Positions 1 through 12,635 are shown, counted from the first letter of the stretch. The stretch is 64,000 nucleotides of DNA from Phoma sp. XZ068 (GCA_004835665.1 RBKR01000026.1:620001-684000), one strand, 5' to 3'. Notes: generated from the sequence alone by a model not told the origin. Made by a program: numbers and translations.

Positions 1-53
1 AATCTCGTCCATTCTGACCCTGGAAGCTCAGACCTTATTAGGATTTCCCACGT

Positions 54-953
54 TCACTGCCCCTTGACACCAACTCCGACGATACCCTCGAAATCCATAA
101 AAACATGTTTATCATCACCGCCTGCCTCCTCCCTTACAAGCTCCTTCATCGTCTCCCCAACCCCCTGCAACCACTCTTCCCTCTTCTCCTCTGGCCACTG
201 CTTACTCAACATCCGGAGCATGAATCCCATAGTCGTCATGAAAATATCCGGCGTCCCGCAATTCACATTGAACTTCTTCTGCACCACCTCCACCTTCTGC
301 AGCCCCACCTCTTCCAACTGCGCCGTCACAAACGAAATGTCGTTCCATGGGCGCCCATTCGTCATACTCAACCAGAGCTGATTCGAGCTGGGGAGCTCTG
401 GCCCATTGTCCATTTTCGCGTACGTGCGGGCGAGCAGGTCATACCAGGGAAGACTGGCCCACGTGCTCAGCGCCAGCGTGCCTCCAGACGCCAGCTTGGC
501 CGCAAGTTTGGTAACAGTGTCTGGCGGAAGCACGAAGATGGCAAACCCGACGAAGATGTGCGCGAGCAAGTCTTCGTCAACCTGTTCCAATTTCGTCCCG
601 TCGACAACTCGTGTCTCCAACCCTGTCCATCCTTCCTCCTGGCCTCGCGCTTTCAGGTACTCCAGCATCGGCGTACTGATGTCGCCTGCTAGGACTTTCA
701 AGATTCCCCATTGCTCCTTTGGCACAGCAGCGTAGATCTCGGCTTCAACAGCACCGGTGCCGCAGCCGAGGTCGAAGATGGTCACAGGCTTCGTGGTGAT
801 GTTGCAAATGCGATCGGCAGTTTCTACCATAATGGCTGCAAATGGTCGTGTAGCATTTTCAGCTGCCTTGTAGCGCTGGGCAACATCGGAGCTTTGCCAG
901 GCAGACGTAATGCTGGGGTCAAGATCGGGCTTGGTGGTAGTTTGGGCAGCCAT
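54..953 (-). CDS. Class I SAM-dependent methyltransferase
   Basis: A 299-residue, single-exon protein predicted to transfer a methyl group from S-adenosylmethionine; the acceptor is unknown. The SAM-binding glycine loop IFDLGCGTGAVEAEI lies near residue 60, followed by an acidic strand end (LAGDIST) and the hydrophobic post-motif HIFVGFAIFVLPP, as in class I methyltransferases of the UbiE/COQ5-like type. I chose the ATG at 953, which gives MAAQTTTKPD. The frame continues upstream to 1037, but that stretch has no ATG and does not look like a domain. There is no signal peptide or membrane segment. It sits alone at the left edge, tail toward the edge, with a 0.5 kb gap to the next gene. Fungal proteins of this type are often small-molecule methyltransferases, but no biosynthetic partners are visible here. 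Confidence 0.8.
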   Translation of the reverse strand: MAAQTTTKPDLDPSITSAWQSSDVAQRYKAAENATRPFAAIMVETADRICNITTKPVTIFDLGCGTGAVEAEIYAAVPKEQWGILKVLAGDISTPMLEYLKARGQEEGWTGLETRVVDGTKLEQVDEDLLAHIFVGFAIFVLPPDTVTKLAAKLASGGTLALSTWASLPWYDLLARTYAKMDNGPELPSSNQLWLSMTNGRPWNDISFVTAQLEEVGLQKVEVVQKKFNVNCGTPDIFMTTMGFMLRMLSKQWPEEKREEWLQGVGETMKELVREEAGGDDKHVFMDFEGIVGVGVKGQ

Positions 954-1478
954 GATGGGGTGGCAAGGTGCTTGTTTGTTGGTTGTATATGTGACAGCTC
1001 CTAAGGGGCGTGGGTAAATAATGTACAGCTCTCCCAAGGTAGGTTGGGTAGTCCTTGCTTTAAATCCAGCTGGCCAAAGAGCGCAGATTAGGCTGCTATA
1101 TGTACCTCAGACCACTCCCGCTTGAGGATACCCGATTTGGCAGTGCATTTTGTAGTGCTTATGGTCTATTGCCCATCCATGGAAAGGCTTACTAAAGCGA
1201 CTGGAGAAGAAAGAGATTTGTGCACTGGTGGTTAGAGTTGCTTTGGGTTGGTTCGAGTAAGCTGCGTCCCGCGGAGACATTTACGTAGTACGTGTCTTGA
1301 AAACGGAGACTTTTTGCGGCTGAGATTGTAAGACTCATAGTGCTCCGCACACAAACTTCGGCCCATCATAAGAGCATATTATAGAAAGATCTTAGTTTGA
1401 GTGAAATTTGAGGGGAATAGAAGAGGACTAGGCAATGTAGCTGAACCATATTCTTAACGTCAATGTTCTGGTCCTTGA
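954..1478. other. Intergenic, nothing recognised
   Basis: This 0.5 kb stretch lies between the start of the methyltransferase and the 3' end of the GH76 gene. I see no open frame of substance, RNA gene or repeat. It should contain the methyltransferase promoter and the GH76 3' UTR. Confidence 0.6.
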
Positions 1479-3757
1479 TCAGACCTTCAAGAATGCCTCC
1501 GTGACGATCAGCCACACCAGAAACACAGCAGCACACGATACGACCCCATTTAATGCACCCTCAGGCGTGAGCTTACCCCTCCCATCGATCGTGCCTCGGG
1601 CCAAGTAATTTGGCGACACGCTTGCCGCGTTAGAACGAGAGGGCCACGAATGCCTGCGTCTTGTAAACACGGTGAAGGGACACACGTGCGGTCGAAAAAT
1701 AACGTGGTGTAGTGTTATGATTCGTGTCAATAAAACTATACGTATGCAACTTCGAAACTCACGGAACGAATCCTCCATCACGATCAGCCAGCTTGGAGAA
1801 CTCTAGCATCGCTCTCAGAACAGCAACACCACTGCCTTGCGTCTCGACCGTTCGACCTCGTCCACGGTCGTTCAAGTCGCGGGAGCGGCTCAGATTGGCA
1901 GTCTCGTCTTTGTCCCCAGTGATATCGTGGCCCGCCAAACGCTCCTCCTCATCCACCCCGTCATCTGACATGTCAACCACTTCCTCAAAATGCGCCGCAT
2001 ACTCGTCTGGTTTGTTCCTATAATCCGTCGTGTTTGCCTCTCGCCTCAACCTCAGGGCTTCGCCATTGCCCACATCAGCACCCCACCAACTGCCAAACCG
2101 GCCTTCCTCGTCCCTCGTTCGAAGCGCTGCTTCGGCGTTGTGTACCACCCATTGTGAATACTCCTTACAGCTTCTAGCATGCAATATACGAGTCTCGCGA
2201 CTCGCTGCGTACGTCTTACCCGGGCGAGTAGGTACAGTTGGCAACGGAGCACAGAAGGTCGTAAGATGATGAAAGAAAATCCCCTTAAACGTTTGACCAT
2301 TCTGATTGCATGTACCGGACGGATCGCACGCTTCAGCGAGAATGCCATCTGCACCAAGACCAGCCCAGCTGGTGAGAACGTGCTGCTGTGATTCAGGGAT
2401 CGCCTCAGGCTTCTCGGGTCGACTAGACGCAGGAGCAAAGGAGTGTCCCTCAGTCCAGCCAGTGGCACGAATGACGTTGCGCACGAGCTCGTGGCCATCT
2501 TCCAGGTAGGTTTGGTTTCCTGTTGCTTCCCACAGACCTCGAAGGCCAGATAGAACGACGCCTTGATTGTACGTGTACACCATCTCGTTGCGTTCGTCGC
2601 ATTCCGTTTTGCTGTGGTTTGTGCGGTAGCCGGATATATGGAAACCATCAACGTAGAGCCCTTGCCTGTTGGTCATGCCGCTGTTCTTGAGCCAGTCGTA
2701 GCCATGGATAGCGTTGGTCAAGTAGATGGGATCGTACGAGCTATCACCCTCGATACTCTCGTCGCAATCGCCACGCTCTTGCGCGCGGAGGAGCTTGTCA
2801 TTCGGCTTTCGATTGTTCTTGTCTTTGCTCCGATCGTACTGCGAAAGAAACGGCGAGCAATTCGTGTCCCCTGGGAAGTGTAGATACATGCCGATACTTG
2901 CTGATATGAAAAGCTGGTTGGTGATGGCGTTCTTGTATGGCAGGAGGCGTGGGTTCCATGTCATGCCTCCACCGCAAAGGCGCCAGTCCCAGCCTTTCTC
3001 GGCGAGTTCGTAAAAGACTCGCGCGCGGTGGGCAAATGCCGGGATAAACTGACGGGCATGCCATTCAGGGATTGTGAAGTCGCTTTGTGAGCCAGAAGCA
3101 TAGTGTGCTGCAGAGTGCCCCTCAATAAACTGTATACTCTCGAGCCAACCCAGCACAACCCAGAGAATGTCATCGTACGCTTGCATCCTTATCGCAAAGT
3201 GATCTTCGCCGAAGTAGTAGGTCGCAATCTGGCCGAAGTATTTGTTCATCTCATTCTCCACCATTTGCGCCTCGACATCGAGGCTCTTGGATTTGTCAAA
3301 CGTCCCAGGCATTGTGTACGTGAGTGACCGCGAGAGCGAGGCTAGAGTTGCTGAGACATGTGTGGACATGACCGCGGCAGTCCAGTCGATTGCGGTCGTG
3401 TACTTTCCTAGCCATATCGAGAAATATGAGCTTTGCATGGCCTCGAGGCCATTGTGCAGATCCTGGAGTATGTTCGTCGCGAAGGGTGAATACGAGGGCG
3501 CATTGAGTATTGGCGTGTGACCCCTAATCTTAGGAGCGCGAAGAGGTGTTTGACGTATATCTTGTGTGCTGGTCTCGTAGACCTGTGTATGTACGCCTAT
3601 GTCAAGATCAGCGTTGCAGCGTGCGATAAGTCAAATGCGACCTACCCGACGATGGTTGGTCTTTGATCTGTGCTGCGGATACAGCGAGGGTGAAAACGCT
3701 CAGTGACAGGAATACAGCTGCACATAGTTGCCTCAAAGACATCTTGCGAGATATCAT
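1479..3757 (-). CDS. GH76 family glycosidase, secreted, probably GPI-anchored
   Basis: Exons 3757-3646, 3596-1763 and 1653-1479 encode 706 residues; the introns are 49 and 109 bases. GH76 proteins (alpha-1,6-mannanase family; Dcw1/Dfg5 in yeast) act on mannan or GPI-glycan mannose in cell-wall assembly. An N-terminal signal peptide (residues ~1-29, core AVFLSLSVFTLAVSA) precedes the helical-barrel domain. The paired aspartates expected for catalysis are in AYDDILWVVLGW. The 3' exon replaces an apparent stop just after GGFVP, where a GTGAGT donor lies, and adds a tail ending in a hydrophobic segment (VVSCAAVFLVWLIV), which fits a GPI signal. The protein is longer than the roughly 450 residues of Dcw1/Dfg5; part of the excess is a highly charged, Asp/Glu/Arg-rich stretch before the tail. 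The family call is firm; substrate and anchoring are inferred. Confidence 0.8.
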
Positions 3758-4335
3758 TGTCTTGATCAGTGCGATGCTCTGCGCGCACTACATGCCTTAA
3801 CGTTGGGGTTCGAATAGGTACGACAGTGGTCCGGAGTACGTATTAACAATGGAACGCCGCTCCTGCACGAGCGGCCGGAATCAATGTGCTAAGTTAAGGG
3901 CATCGAATGAATAAAGAAGGGCAGTGAGTGTCTGCGATCGCGGGACTCGAGCATGGTTGAGGGCAGATCAGCCGAATGCATGAGGCGGCCCAAGACCGAG
4001 GGCCAAGTGCACCTTTCCATATCCAGACGGGCGCCTTCTGCAGTTCCATGGGTCGATCATCCTGGCTGCGTATCATCAAGAGGGGTAGGCGTCATGCTGT
4101 TACTACGGATTTACAAAGTGAAGGTGCTGTCGTTCAGCCGGACGCGCTGCTGTCCATTCCATGCGCGACGAGATGGGTTGCGCACAGGCCGGCACTCGAG
4201 AACTGCCCCACTCTCGCGTGGGAACCACGCTATGGGGACCTGCGTGCTAGCGTTCCACCCCAAAAAAAATCACAACCCGCAATATCTCGTCCACCACAAC
4301 AGCTGCCGAGACTCTGCAAAGAGCAAAAAAGATAA
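3758..4335. other. Intergenic, nothing recognised
   Basis: About 0.6 kb between the GH76 start codon and the tRNA 3' end. Short overlapping frames exist on both strands but none resembles a protein. It should hold the GH76 promoter. Confidence 0.55.
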
Positions 4336-4416
4336 TGAACAGAGTGGGACTCGAACCCACGCAGATTTCTCTACTAGCACCTGAAGCTAGCGCCTTAACC
4401 ACTCGGCCATCTGTCC
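4336..4416 (-). tRNA. tRNA-Leu (anticodon CAG)
   Basis: The 81-base minus-strand sequence folds as a class II tRNA with no intron. The acceptor stem is GGACAGA with TCTGTTC (one G-U pair), and the D arm is GCCGAGTGGTTAAGGC. The anticodon stem is CTAGC/GCTAG around the loop TTCAGGT, so the anticodon is CAG, reading codon CUG. A 13-base variable arm and a T arm GTGGG-TTCGAGT-CCCAC follow. The discriminator base is A and position 33 is T, both as in tRNA-Leu and unlike the serine-charged tRNA(CAG) of CTG-clade yeasts. The internal A and B boxes for Pol III are intact. Confidence 0.95.
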
Positions 4417-5522
4417 AGATTGTACTTTCGATGAAAAGCTGGGTGGCTGTAAAAGCTATATATTGGTAAGATGTTGTCTACTGTGATGCACCTCTTCTTA
4501 CCTGAAGAAGAGTCGATGGACACTATGTTTGGTATAGCTGCGCAGACTCTGCAAGCTTAGTACATGTCTGTTGCGTGAATTAGTCTATGCCAAGCTATGC
4601 CGCTCAACGATCACGTTCGCTCAGCTATCTTATCGATACTTGCTTGATATTTTCTTTGAATGGAAAAGTATTCCAGACATATGTTCACATGGAACATATG
4701 TTATCATAGTACAAACTGTTAGAAGCGGGAACCTATCGTGCCACATGACCTTGAGACTAGAAATAGGGCATCCCTAAGACTTGACGCCAACAGGCGAGCA
4801 AAGTACGTGGGAACACACAATGAGTCTTATAATCTAGCATTTCACTTGATGCAAAAGACAAGCTTAAATGGTTCCAAAACCCAGTTCATGCAGCAGCACC
4901 TATCATCCCGAAGCATTACATTTGGAGAGAGGTTGCCTGCGCGGCAGCCTTCACCGGCATTCTCGCCGTGACCTACGCTGTCCAACAATGCAACGCGACA
5001 TATAATATACGAGCTATTCAAATTGTTTAGAAAGGCTTAATGATTAGATTGACAAACACAGGGCACGGATGAAGTGAGGTGGTGTGGCGACATAATTATT
5101 TGCACGTTTTGGGCGGTTGGCTTCAAGGCAGAAACACATGCTGGACGTGCACTAAACACCGCGCTTGACGACTGCAACCATCAGGGTCGAAATGAAATGT
5201 CAAACAGGGATTGAAAGAAAGCACACCGCTCCATATTTCTACCGAGCGGCGCGCGTGTCCATATCTTGTCGCATATAAGGAAGTCTTAAACAGGGCGAGA
5301 TGAATGGAGTAACTTTACAGAAGCAGGAAAGGCATCACAAAGATACGAAAGCCAATACAATAAAGTTCTTGCTCAAATTACAATGGCTGGTATACACTAT
5401 GCACATTTTGTCTGATCTCCAGATATCTCCCGCCCATGCAGTCCTAATGCAAAACGCCTATCGCGTGAACGCCTCTCAAAGTACATAATACATGCCAGCT
5501 GAAAACATCTTCCTAAGTGTCC
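4417..5522. other. Intergenic with one perfect inverted repeat
   Basis: About 1.1 kb between the tRNA 5' end and the PRP8 stop codon, visibly richer in A and T than its neighbours. No credible ORF. It contains the short perfect inverted repeat listed separately and should include the PRP8 3' UTR. Confidence 0.55.
4677..4701. repeat. Perfect 10-bp inverted repeat, 5-base loop
   Basis: The arm ACATATGTTC is followed by the loop ACATG and the exact reverse complement GAACATATGT. It could form a hairpin or be a dyad binding site. It is not next to a coding end, so its role is unknown. Confidence 0.8.
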
Positions 5523-8500
5523 CTACTCAAACTGGTTCTCGCGATCAACCCATACATCCTCCAACTCAGCAAAGTTGTGGAAATGCAGTGGTCGATGTAT
5601 GCTATCGTAGAAACGAACGGGTGTGTCAAGCCTGACGTGCACGGGCTTCTTTTCCACCGTGCCGAAAGTGCTGCCCATGAAGCTGTAGTTCCAGATGCCG
5701 TTGTCAGGCACAAGGAAGTAGCCCCGGATCTTATCGGACAGCAAGAGTTGGCACTTCTCACCAAAGGAAGTGCTGAAGCCAGACGGGTTATCGGACATGG
5801 TGTCCTTGTTGTCAGCGCCCCACTTGTAACCCTGAGGTGTAAGAGCCCAGGCAGCGAGCGATACTGAACCAGGAGTAAAGGAGACAGTCATGGAAACGGT
5901 CTTCTTGTCCCAGCTCGCGTGCTGGTTCATGAGGCGTGCGTGCTGCGTAACATCGCTGGCTTGCATGTACGGTGGCTCGTTGCCGCTGACGGTGTGGATG
6001 ATACCGAGAGGCTCGAGGCCGTCGAGGTACTCATGCTGGGGCAACTGCTTGGGTAGCTGAACATCGCGGGTGTTACCGACTTGCGGGATCATGACAATTG
6101 TGCTGATCTCCTTGACCTGGTCGTTGTCTTGCGGTGACTTGCCATACAGGTAACCGGCAACCTGAACACGAAGGTCTGCGATGGTGATGAAGCGCTTGAG
6201 GACGTTCTTGGGCATGACATAGGTGAATTGGCCTTCATCCTTGACATCTTCCGAGTTGATGTAGATGTTGTTGGCACGGGTGCGCAGGTTCGATGTTGCC
6301 ACTGCCCGGGTACGCCACTCCGTCTTCGAGGCAAACGAAGCCTGCTCGTACTGGGAAGTCGTGGTGACGACCATCTCCTCGCCGTGGATGTTCTGGGTTT
6401 TGGTAGTGACAGCAGTGAGCTGCTGCTGCTCCTCTTGCTGCTTGTCGATCTCGGCAGCCTGTTGACGTTGCATCGAAGGCGCAGAGATCTCCATACCCAA
6501 GATAATGTCACGCACTTCACTGCTAGTGAGCGAAGATGTGTTGACATTGTTCTTCTTGCCGTAGTCGTTAAGGATGAGATCACGAAGCTGCACTTCGACC
6601 TTGATCCAGTCCTCGTCTGACAGTGATGGCCAGATGTGATGTTCCTGGGTGATGACTGTCTTGTCAGGGCGCAACAACAGCTTTGTCTTGTCCATGTTGA
6701 CGTGAAGAGCACGCAAGATGAGGATCAGACGCGAGAAAGCAGTGTAAGACGAGATGGTCTTCAGCCACTCGTCATACAGGTTGAAGAGCACCATCTGAGG
6801 CCCAGTGGCACGAAGGATCATGTCCCCAAGCTTCTCGACCTTCATGGCGGCCTGGAAAGGCAACTGAAGTTCAGATGCCCGAATCGAAATGTTGGGGAAG
6901 TCGAGCAAGTGCACCTCGAGAGGATCCAGCAGACCCTTGCGAGTGACAATCAGCTGCTTGGGCTGCTCTTCGACAGGCAGAGATCGAATGAGAGCTGCGA
7001 CTTCTTCGGCAGTCTTCCATTTCGCCAATTGTCCAAGACGCTTCTGACCGGCCCAAACGCTAGTGTGGATGATCTTCAAGAACAGCTGTCCAGTTCGAGG
7101 ATTGAAGATGAAGATAGCACCGTTGATGGGCTTCGTTGTCAGGTTACCTTCGAAGGTCTTGTGGATAGTGACACGGTAGACGTTGGTGTCGTCGATGAAC
7201 AGTTGAATCTGGTTGCTGAACAACTCAGAGTAATTCTGCGAGTTCAAGAATTCCTGGCTGCTCTCAGAGGCATACAGTTGAAGACCCTTCCTGATACGTT
7301 CACGCAGAACGTAGAGCGCAGGGTTAGCCTTCATAACCTTGGCCATAGCTTGCTGGATAAGTTGTTTGAGACCGGGGAAGTACTGTCCGTAAGCGGAGTA
7401 CAGGTTATAGGCCAGATCGATACCGATCATGAGACCGGTAGCCGAAGGGTAGATACTCATGCTGTCCTGAGTGTAGTCGAGGTATTTGGCACGGACGTAT
7501 CGCTCGATGTCGTGAGAGTCGTAATCACCATAGCGAAGCTGCACATCGATCCAGAACTTGTTTGTAGTGGTGGCGCTCATTGTGTCCTTCGTGTCGTATA
7601 ACATGGAAGGTGGCGAGACACTCCACTTGTGGCTGGCGAACAGCAGAATATCAGCACACGAGCTGTTCATCTTGTAAGACTTTCGAGGATGGATGGTCTC
7701 CTTCTGCACAGTCTCGATACCTAGAGCCTCCAGCTCCTGGTCGAAGACTTGACACAGATCCATGACAACAGACTCGTGGATCTTCTGCCACAAATGGGCT
7801 CGGAAGATCTGGATAAGCGAAATCTTAAGGGTAGGGATCTTGCCGTGCAAGAAGATACCTGTCAGATCAAGCTGGACTTGGAAACCAACATAGACGTTGG
7901 CTCGGTTGATCGTCGGTGACCACCAAAGAGTGAAACGACGGTTGGGAATCTGGTTCAGACCTGAACGCTGCGCGTTCGTGAGCTTCTTAAATTTCATGGA
8001 TTCTTCAAACCCCGACGCCTTCTCCCAAAAGAGACCCTCCCAGGACGGGAAGCCAGTCGCCTTGAAGAGTGTGTGTTCGAGAATCGTTTCTACACCACCA
8101 AGCGCTTGTATGACGTCAGTTCTGTACGCATTTAAATTCCACAATTTTCCATCGTGTCGCTGGCTTGTCCACCAGAAAGGATTGCTCTTCATGTGTTGGT
8201 AAATCTTGAATTCGGTTCTGGCGCGGAAACCTTTGTCGAAACTGAGTGTGCTGCGGTCCTTCTGGAAGAGTGTGTTGATACGAGGAAGACCACGGTCCCA
8301 GCTGTCCTCCAAGTCCTCGAGTGTCAGGCGTCGATTCTGTTGCTGGGCTTCTTGGCGCTTCTGCGAGTACTCCATCCAGACACGCTGCGAGTCGCGGAAC
8401 TCAGACTCCCAAGGAATGATGTAGCGGAAGATGTTGGGGATGAGCGTCTCCTCATCGTGCGACATACCAGCACGGTAATGCGTAACACCGGTATCGGTCT

Positions 8501-11500
8501 GCTTGGACCATCGCTTGTCGCTTGTGGGGATCAAGATGTGAGACCCGGAGATCATACCAAGTCCACCAAGTTCCTTTGGCGTATAGAATACAGCGGGAGG
8601 GAAACGCGAAGGCATCTTTGAGTTGAGACCAATCTTGACACGAGTCTGGATTTTGGTCTCGCACTTGACAATGGTGTCCAATAAGCTGACTGTCGAGACT
8701 GCAGCTTCACGGTAGTATGTGAACAGCGCAATCAGGGTCGTGTTCCATTTGTTGGCAATCTTTGTGAAAGTGGTCGAGCCAGACGACATCAGAATCTGGC
8801 GAATGCGGTTGTTGAATTTCGCAATGTCTTCTTCTGTCACCTGCAGGAAAGCAACTGCAGTGCGCTCCTTGGTTGCATTGTCGATCAAAGACCACACACT
8901 GTCCTTCTCGGGAAACTCGCCACTCTGATTGCGGATCTTGGGCAGAATGCGGACCTCAAATCCGCTCATCGAGAAGAGCAGGTTGGGGTTGTCGCGACTG
9001 TAGACGCTGGCGAAGGTATCGTCCCATTCGATGGTGGTGACCGAGCGAGGCAGACGGTTCTTCAAATCCCAGAAGACAGCACGGCCAAGATTGACATCAT
9101 GACGCATCAAGCGCATTCTGGAATCGCGAGGCCAGCACTTCTTGTTCTTGTATCCAATGACGTTCTCGAAATTGGGGTCAGGATTCTCTGTCAGGAATCT
9201 CTGGATGAGGTCGCGTGACTCCTCGGCTGTGAACCTGAAAAAGACCCAGATGCGGTCGATGTACCTCGTATACAGTCGAATGGGATGACGGACCTCGGTT
9301 TCCTTGTCCTTGAACTGCAAGAAGTCGTTGGGGCTCTCCGGTGCACCGGCGATTTCATTGGCGCGCTGCAAGCCGAGAAGGAGGATGTCGAGAACAAGTC
9401 CATAGAACTGGAAGACAAAACCAGAAAACTGCAGACCCCGAATCATACCGTAGGCGTTAACGTGGTTCATATCCTTGTAATTGAGCTGGACGTTGTTCTT
9501 GGCGGTAATGTAGTCGGCCAAGTTGTGATCCATGATGAGACGAAGCAATCGGTTCAACATCGTAAGGTCGATCTTCTCATAGACCTTGGACAGCTGCGTC
9601 TCGATCATAACGTTGCACTGTCCATCCTCGTGCTCCCAAACCTGGTCGAGGTTGTTGATGCCTTGAGCCCACTTGTAGGTCAGGAGAGGAGGCACTTCAG
9701 AATCGGAAGGCTTGATCCAGGCGGGGAACAAGTGGCGCTGATCAGCCTGGTACCACAGGTACTGGTCAAGGTAAGCGTCCGTGATCTTCTCCATAGGCTC
9801 AATATCGTAGACGGGGTTGATGGTGCTGTAGTTGTCGTTCATGTCGATGCCGACTTCCTTGAATGCACGTTGGGTCAGCAAGAAACGCTTGATACGGGCA
9901 AGTGTCGTTCCTGGAGAATCGTACGCTTGCTCGATAAGAGCAAGCTCTTCACGCTGGCTCTGGTTGAGGCGTCCCTTGACGGAGTAAGCTTCTCTCAATC
10001 GCTCCAAAGCTAAGATGAGGATCTTGGTGTCGTGCTTATATGACACACTAGGGAAGGGAATTGGCTGGAACTTCCTCGCCTCCAGCCAGTGCACCATTGT
10101 TGTGTAAATGGCAACAGCCTCTTCTGAGGATACGTATGGACCATCCTTCATGTAGTTGTGCTGGCGCTCTTGTTCAGCCTTCAGCCACAAACGTGTCAGA
10201 CGGCCCAAGTTCTTCTTCGCAACAGTCTTATCGACAGTGGCACCTCGTCGAATGCGCTCTCGGTTATAGTGCGCGACTGAGATCCACCAGTCGGCCTTGC
10301 TCTTGACGTATCGAAGAATGATGTTCTCGATCGGCGCAGGAAGTCCAGGCACCTTCCACGGGATGTTACTCTTCCAGCATCGCCATGCCTCTGACAGGTG
10401 CTGCAAAACTGTGTTGACCTTGTTCTGCTTGATGCCCTCAGGCATCATGTCCATCAGGTCACTCATGACAGCGGCACGGAGCTCCAAGTCGAAGTGAGAC
10501 TCTACACGCTGCTTTGTGACAGTTTTCGCAACACCCTTGCTGTGTCGACCCTCGAATTGACGCGAGAGCAAGTTTCCGAGCCAGCGCTCGAGCAGAGGGA
10601 TGATACCGCGCATAAAGAATAACCAAACCCTCCAGGCAGGGGCCCAGAAACCGCATCCAGGACCCTTACCAACCGGGCCGGAGTTGAATCGGTAGTAGAT
10701 AAGATGCTTGAGATCCTTGCAGGAACGGATCTGATGCATGAGCTTGTACTTGTATCGATACATACCGGTCAGTTGACCAACGTGGTTGAAGGCGTACAGA
10801 ATGCCGTCTGCAAGCTGGAAGGCATCGATGTTGCCCAATCTGTACTGGACCTGCGCATCAACGATGAGCTTGGTCAGACGCAAGATTTCGCGCATCAAGT
10901 GGAAGGCGTTTCCGAAACGGGACTTCTTGCGCTCTTTCGTGGTCAGAGTCTTTACAGGCTTCAGATTGAAGTTGTAGTCAAGATGTAAGTAGGTCAAGTT
11001 CTTGCGGTGAATAAGCAAGTTCAGCATGTTGTAACCTTGTCGGCAGACCTGCAGACCTGCTTCTACCCAGTCGATTTTGGTCTGCTGGAAGAACTTCGTC
11101 CCCTTCAATGTTCGCATCAGGTTTTGTTTGCTCTGTGCTTGCGGATCCTTCTTATGAAGCTCGTTGAGGACAAAAGTCTTCAGGAGTTTCTGGTACGACA
11201 CTCGTACCTTTACAGGCTGACCGGCAGGAACGTGCTCAAGATACCACTGTTTCACCAGGGGCACATCTTGTGCGCGCACCATGCGCCCAGATCGCTTGTC
11301 GAAGGGGTGAGGAGCCCACCAGAGGGCGATGGCTGAGGCTGTCTCAGGCGTGGACAGCTCCTCATCCGCCATGAAGGGCTCCACCTCCTCTGGCATTTGA
11401 AAGTCGTCCTCGTCATCTTCGTCGCTAACACCGAATACCAAGTCTTCATGGCTTACGGAGATGTTTTTCGGGGCTACGGCTCGCGAGGAGATCGGATTAA

Positions 11501-12635
11501 TGATAGGGTCGAAGTAGAATGCAGGTAGACTAGGGTCTTCTGCGTGGACGTAAACGACCTGGGGATGCGAGTACCAAGCCAGCTTGACACTTCGAGGAAG
11601 AGAGTTGTAGAGGAAAGGATAGGAGACGCGGTACTCTGTACGGATGGGTGCACGGAAAATGATGCGGTCAATGGCATTGAACTCGCCAAAGTCCTCATCG
11701 TTAGGGTCAATGTCCTTGTACAAGGGCTCGAAGCGAGGTCCTCCGGGAATGGCCACGTTGAGCGCCTTCGCGGTGAGGAAGCTGTCCATGTCGAACATGT
11801 GGAAGTAGTTCTTGTCCACGATATCGCTGAGCAGTTGTCGACTCAGACGATATAATGTAGCCATTTGCGGGAGGTCGAGGTTCCATGTCTCGTAGCTCGG
11901 TCCATTCACATGTGGGGTATCGAGGAGGGGTCGGTGCTCGTAGAACCACTCAACAACGGGGTCGTCTTCCTCCTCGTCAAGCTCCAGCTGAATAGGCTCC
12001 AGAGGCTCGACATCCTCGATGTTCTCCGAGTAGGAGAGCGGAGGCTCCTCATCGTCAAAAGGTGGGAATCGCATGCGCTTGAAGTGGCGTCGGTCACTCT
12101 TCTCCTTCCTCATTGCAACCCACATGGCAGCCCATTGTGCATGGAAGACGGGCTCGATCACTCGTGGTACCTCGTTGACCAGTGTCAAGCATCCGTTGGT
12201 ATGGTAGAGAACCTTGACGTCTCGTCTGCTCTCCCAGGGCATGGGCATATTCTCCAGAAGCTTCAGTACCGCGTGGGGCATGAACTTCAGCGCACCCAGA
12301 TAACTCCGCTTGTCTGTCGTGAACTTCTTCTGTGATACATCGCCAATGTCCCTGAAGACTTTGCGCAGATGCTCTGGGGGCAGGTCTGCCTTCTGTGTCT
12401 CAACGAACCCAGCCTTGCGCTTCTCGCCGAACCTCTGTCGCTGTTGTCGCAGCCAGTCCTTCTTCTTCTGTGCAAACTTGGCCACCTGGGGGTCAACCAT
12501 TTGCCGCATGCCAGGAGGGCCTAATGTACCGGGCGCACCTGGGGGTCCAGGAGGAGGCGGAGGTGGAGGTGGTGCTCCGTATCCAGAGCCGGGCGGGCCT
12601 GGAGGCGGCGGCGGAGGGGGAGGGGGGAACGCCAT
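5523..12635 (-). CDS. PRP8: Pre-mRNA-splicing factor Prp8
   Basis: A single uninterrupted frame of 2370 residues encodes Prp8, the core U5 snRNP protein that forms the scaffold of the spliceosome active site in the nucleus. The N terminus carries two polyproline runs (residues ~4-13 and ~22-30). The order matches the family: PRO8NT from about residue 50, then PROCN, the RRM-like segment, U5- and U6-snRNA binding regions, the RNase H-like domain IV, and the C-terminal MPN/Jab1-like domain, ending in [14 protein letters not shown]. The length is normal for Prp8, so it has no intein, although inteins are known in PRP8 of several other fungi. The absence of any intron over 7.1 kb is notable where most neighbours are split. 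It diverges from the eL34 gene across 570 bases. Confidence 0.98.
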   Translation of the reverse strand: MAFPPPPPPPPPGPPGSGYGAPPPPPPPPGPPGAPGTLGPPGMRQMVDPQVAKFAQKKKDWLRQQRQRFGEKRKAGFVETQKADLPPEHLRKVFRDIGDVSQKKFTTDKRSYLGALKFMPHAVLKLLENMPMPWESRRDVKVLYHTNGCLTLVNEVPRVIEPVFHAQWAAMWVAMRKEKSDRRHFKRMRFPPFDDEEPPLSYSENIEDVEPLEPIQLELDEEEDDPVVEWFYEHRPLLDTPHVNGPSYETWNLDLPQMATLYRLSRQLLSDIVDKNYFHMFDMDSFLTAKALNVAIPGGPRFEPLYKDIDPNDEDFGEFNAIDRIIFRAPIRTEYRVSYPFLYNSLPRSVKLAWYSHPQVVYVHAEDPSLPAFYFDPIINPISSRAVAPKNISVSHEDLVFGVSDEDDEDDFQMPEEVEPFMADEELSTPETASAIALWWAPHPFDKRSGRMVRAQDVPLVKQWYLEHVPAGQPVKVRVSYQKLLKTFVLNELHKKDPQAQSKQNLMRTLKGTKFFQQTKIDWVEAGLQVCRQGYNMLNLLIHRKNLTYLHLDYNFNLKPVKTLTTKERKKSRFGNAFHLMREILRLTKLIVDAQVQYRLGNIDAFQLADGILYAFNHVGQLTGMYRYKYKLMHQIRSCKDLKHLIYYRFNSGPVGKGPGCGFWAPAWRVWLFFMRGIIPLLERWLGNLLSRQFEGRHSKGVAKTVTKQRVESHFDLELRAAVMSDLMDMMPEGIKQNKVNTVLQHLSEAWRCWKSNIPWKVPGLPAPIENIILRYVKSKADWWISVAHYNRERIRRGATVDKTVAKKNLGRLTRLWLKAEQERQHNYMKDGPYVSSEEAVAIYTTMVHWLEARKFQPIPFPSVSYKHDTKILILALERLREAYSVKGRLNQSQREELALIEQAYDSPGTTLARIKRFLLTQRAFKEVGIDMNDNYSTINPVYDIEPMEKITDAYLDQYLWYQADQRHLFPAWIKPSDSEVPPLLTYKWAQGINNLDQVWEHEDGQCNVMIETQLSKVYEKIDLTMLNRLLRLIMDHNLADYITAKNNVQLNYKDMNHVNAYGMIRGLQFSGFVFQFYGLVLDILLLGLQRANEIAGAPESPNDFLQFKDKETEVRHPIRLYTRYIDRIWVFFRFTAEESRDLIQRFLTENPDPNFENVIGYKNKKCWPRDSRMRLMRHDVNLGRAVFWDLKNRLPRSVTTIEWDDTFASVYSRDNPNLLFSMSGFEVRILPKIRNQSGEFPEKDSVWSLIDNATKERTAVAFLQVTEEDIAKFNNRIRQILMSSGSTTFTKIANKWNTTLIALFTYYREAAVSTVSLLDTIVKCETKIQTRVKIGLNSKMPSRFPPAVFYTPKELGGLGMISGSHILIPTSDKRWSKQTDTGVTHYRAGMSHDEETLIPNIFRYIIPWESEFRDSQRVWMEYSQKRQEAQQQNRRLTLEDLEDSWDRGLPRINTLFQKDRSTLSFDKGFRARTEFKIYQHMKSNPFWWTSQRHDGKLWNLNAYRTDVIQALGGVETILEHTLFKATGFPSWEGLFWEKASGFEESMKFKKLTNAQRSGLNQIPNRRFTLWWSPTINRANVYVGFQVQLDLTGIFLHGKIPTLKISLIQIFRAHLWQKIHESVVMDLCQVFDQELEALGIETVQKETIHPRKSYKMNSSCADILLFASHKWSVSPPSMLYDTKDTMSATTTNKFWIDVQLRYGDYDSHDIERYVRAKYLDYTQDSMSIYPSATGLMIGIDLAYNLYSAYGQYFPGLKQLIQQAMAKVMKANPALYVLRERIRKGLQLYASESSQEFLNSQNYSELFSNQIQLFIDDTNVYRVTIHKTFEGNLTTKPINGAIFIFNPRTGQLFLKIIHTSVWAGQKRLGQLAKWKTAEEVAALIRSLPVEEQPKQLIVTRKGLLDPLEVHLLDFPNISIRASELQLPFQAAMKVEKLGDMILRATGPQMVLFNLYDEWLKTISSYTAFSRLILILRALHVNMDKTKLLLRPDKTVITQEHHIWPSLSDEDWIKVEVQLRDLILNDYGKKNNVNTSSLTSSEVRDIILGMEISAPSMQRQQAAEIDKQQEEQQQLTAVTTKTQNIHGEEMVVTTTSQYEQASFASKTEWRTRAVATSNLRTRANNIYINSEDVKDEGQFTYVMPKNVLKRFITIADLRVQVAGYLYGKSPQDNDQVKEISTIVMIPQVGNTRDVQLPKQLPQHEYLDGLEPLGIIHTVSGNEPPYMQASDVTQHARLMNQHASWDKKTVSMTVSFTPGSVSLAAWALTPQGYKWGADNKDTMSDNPSGFSTSFGEKCQLLLSDKIRGYFLVPDNGIWNYSFMGSTFGTVEKKPVHVRLDTPVRFYDSIHRPLHFHNFAELEDVWVDRENQFE

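Noticed and set aside
6636..7601. Long plus-strand frame inside PRP8
   Set aside because: It is antisense to a firmly identified conserved coding sequence; such frames arise from codon bias of the sense gene.
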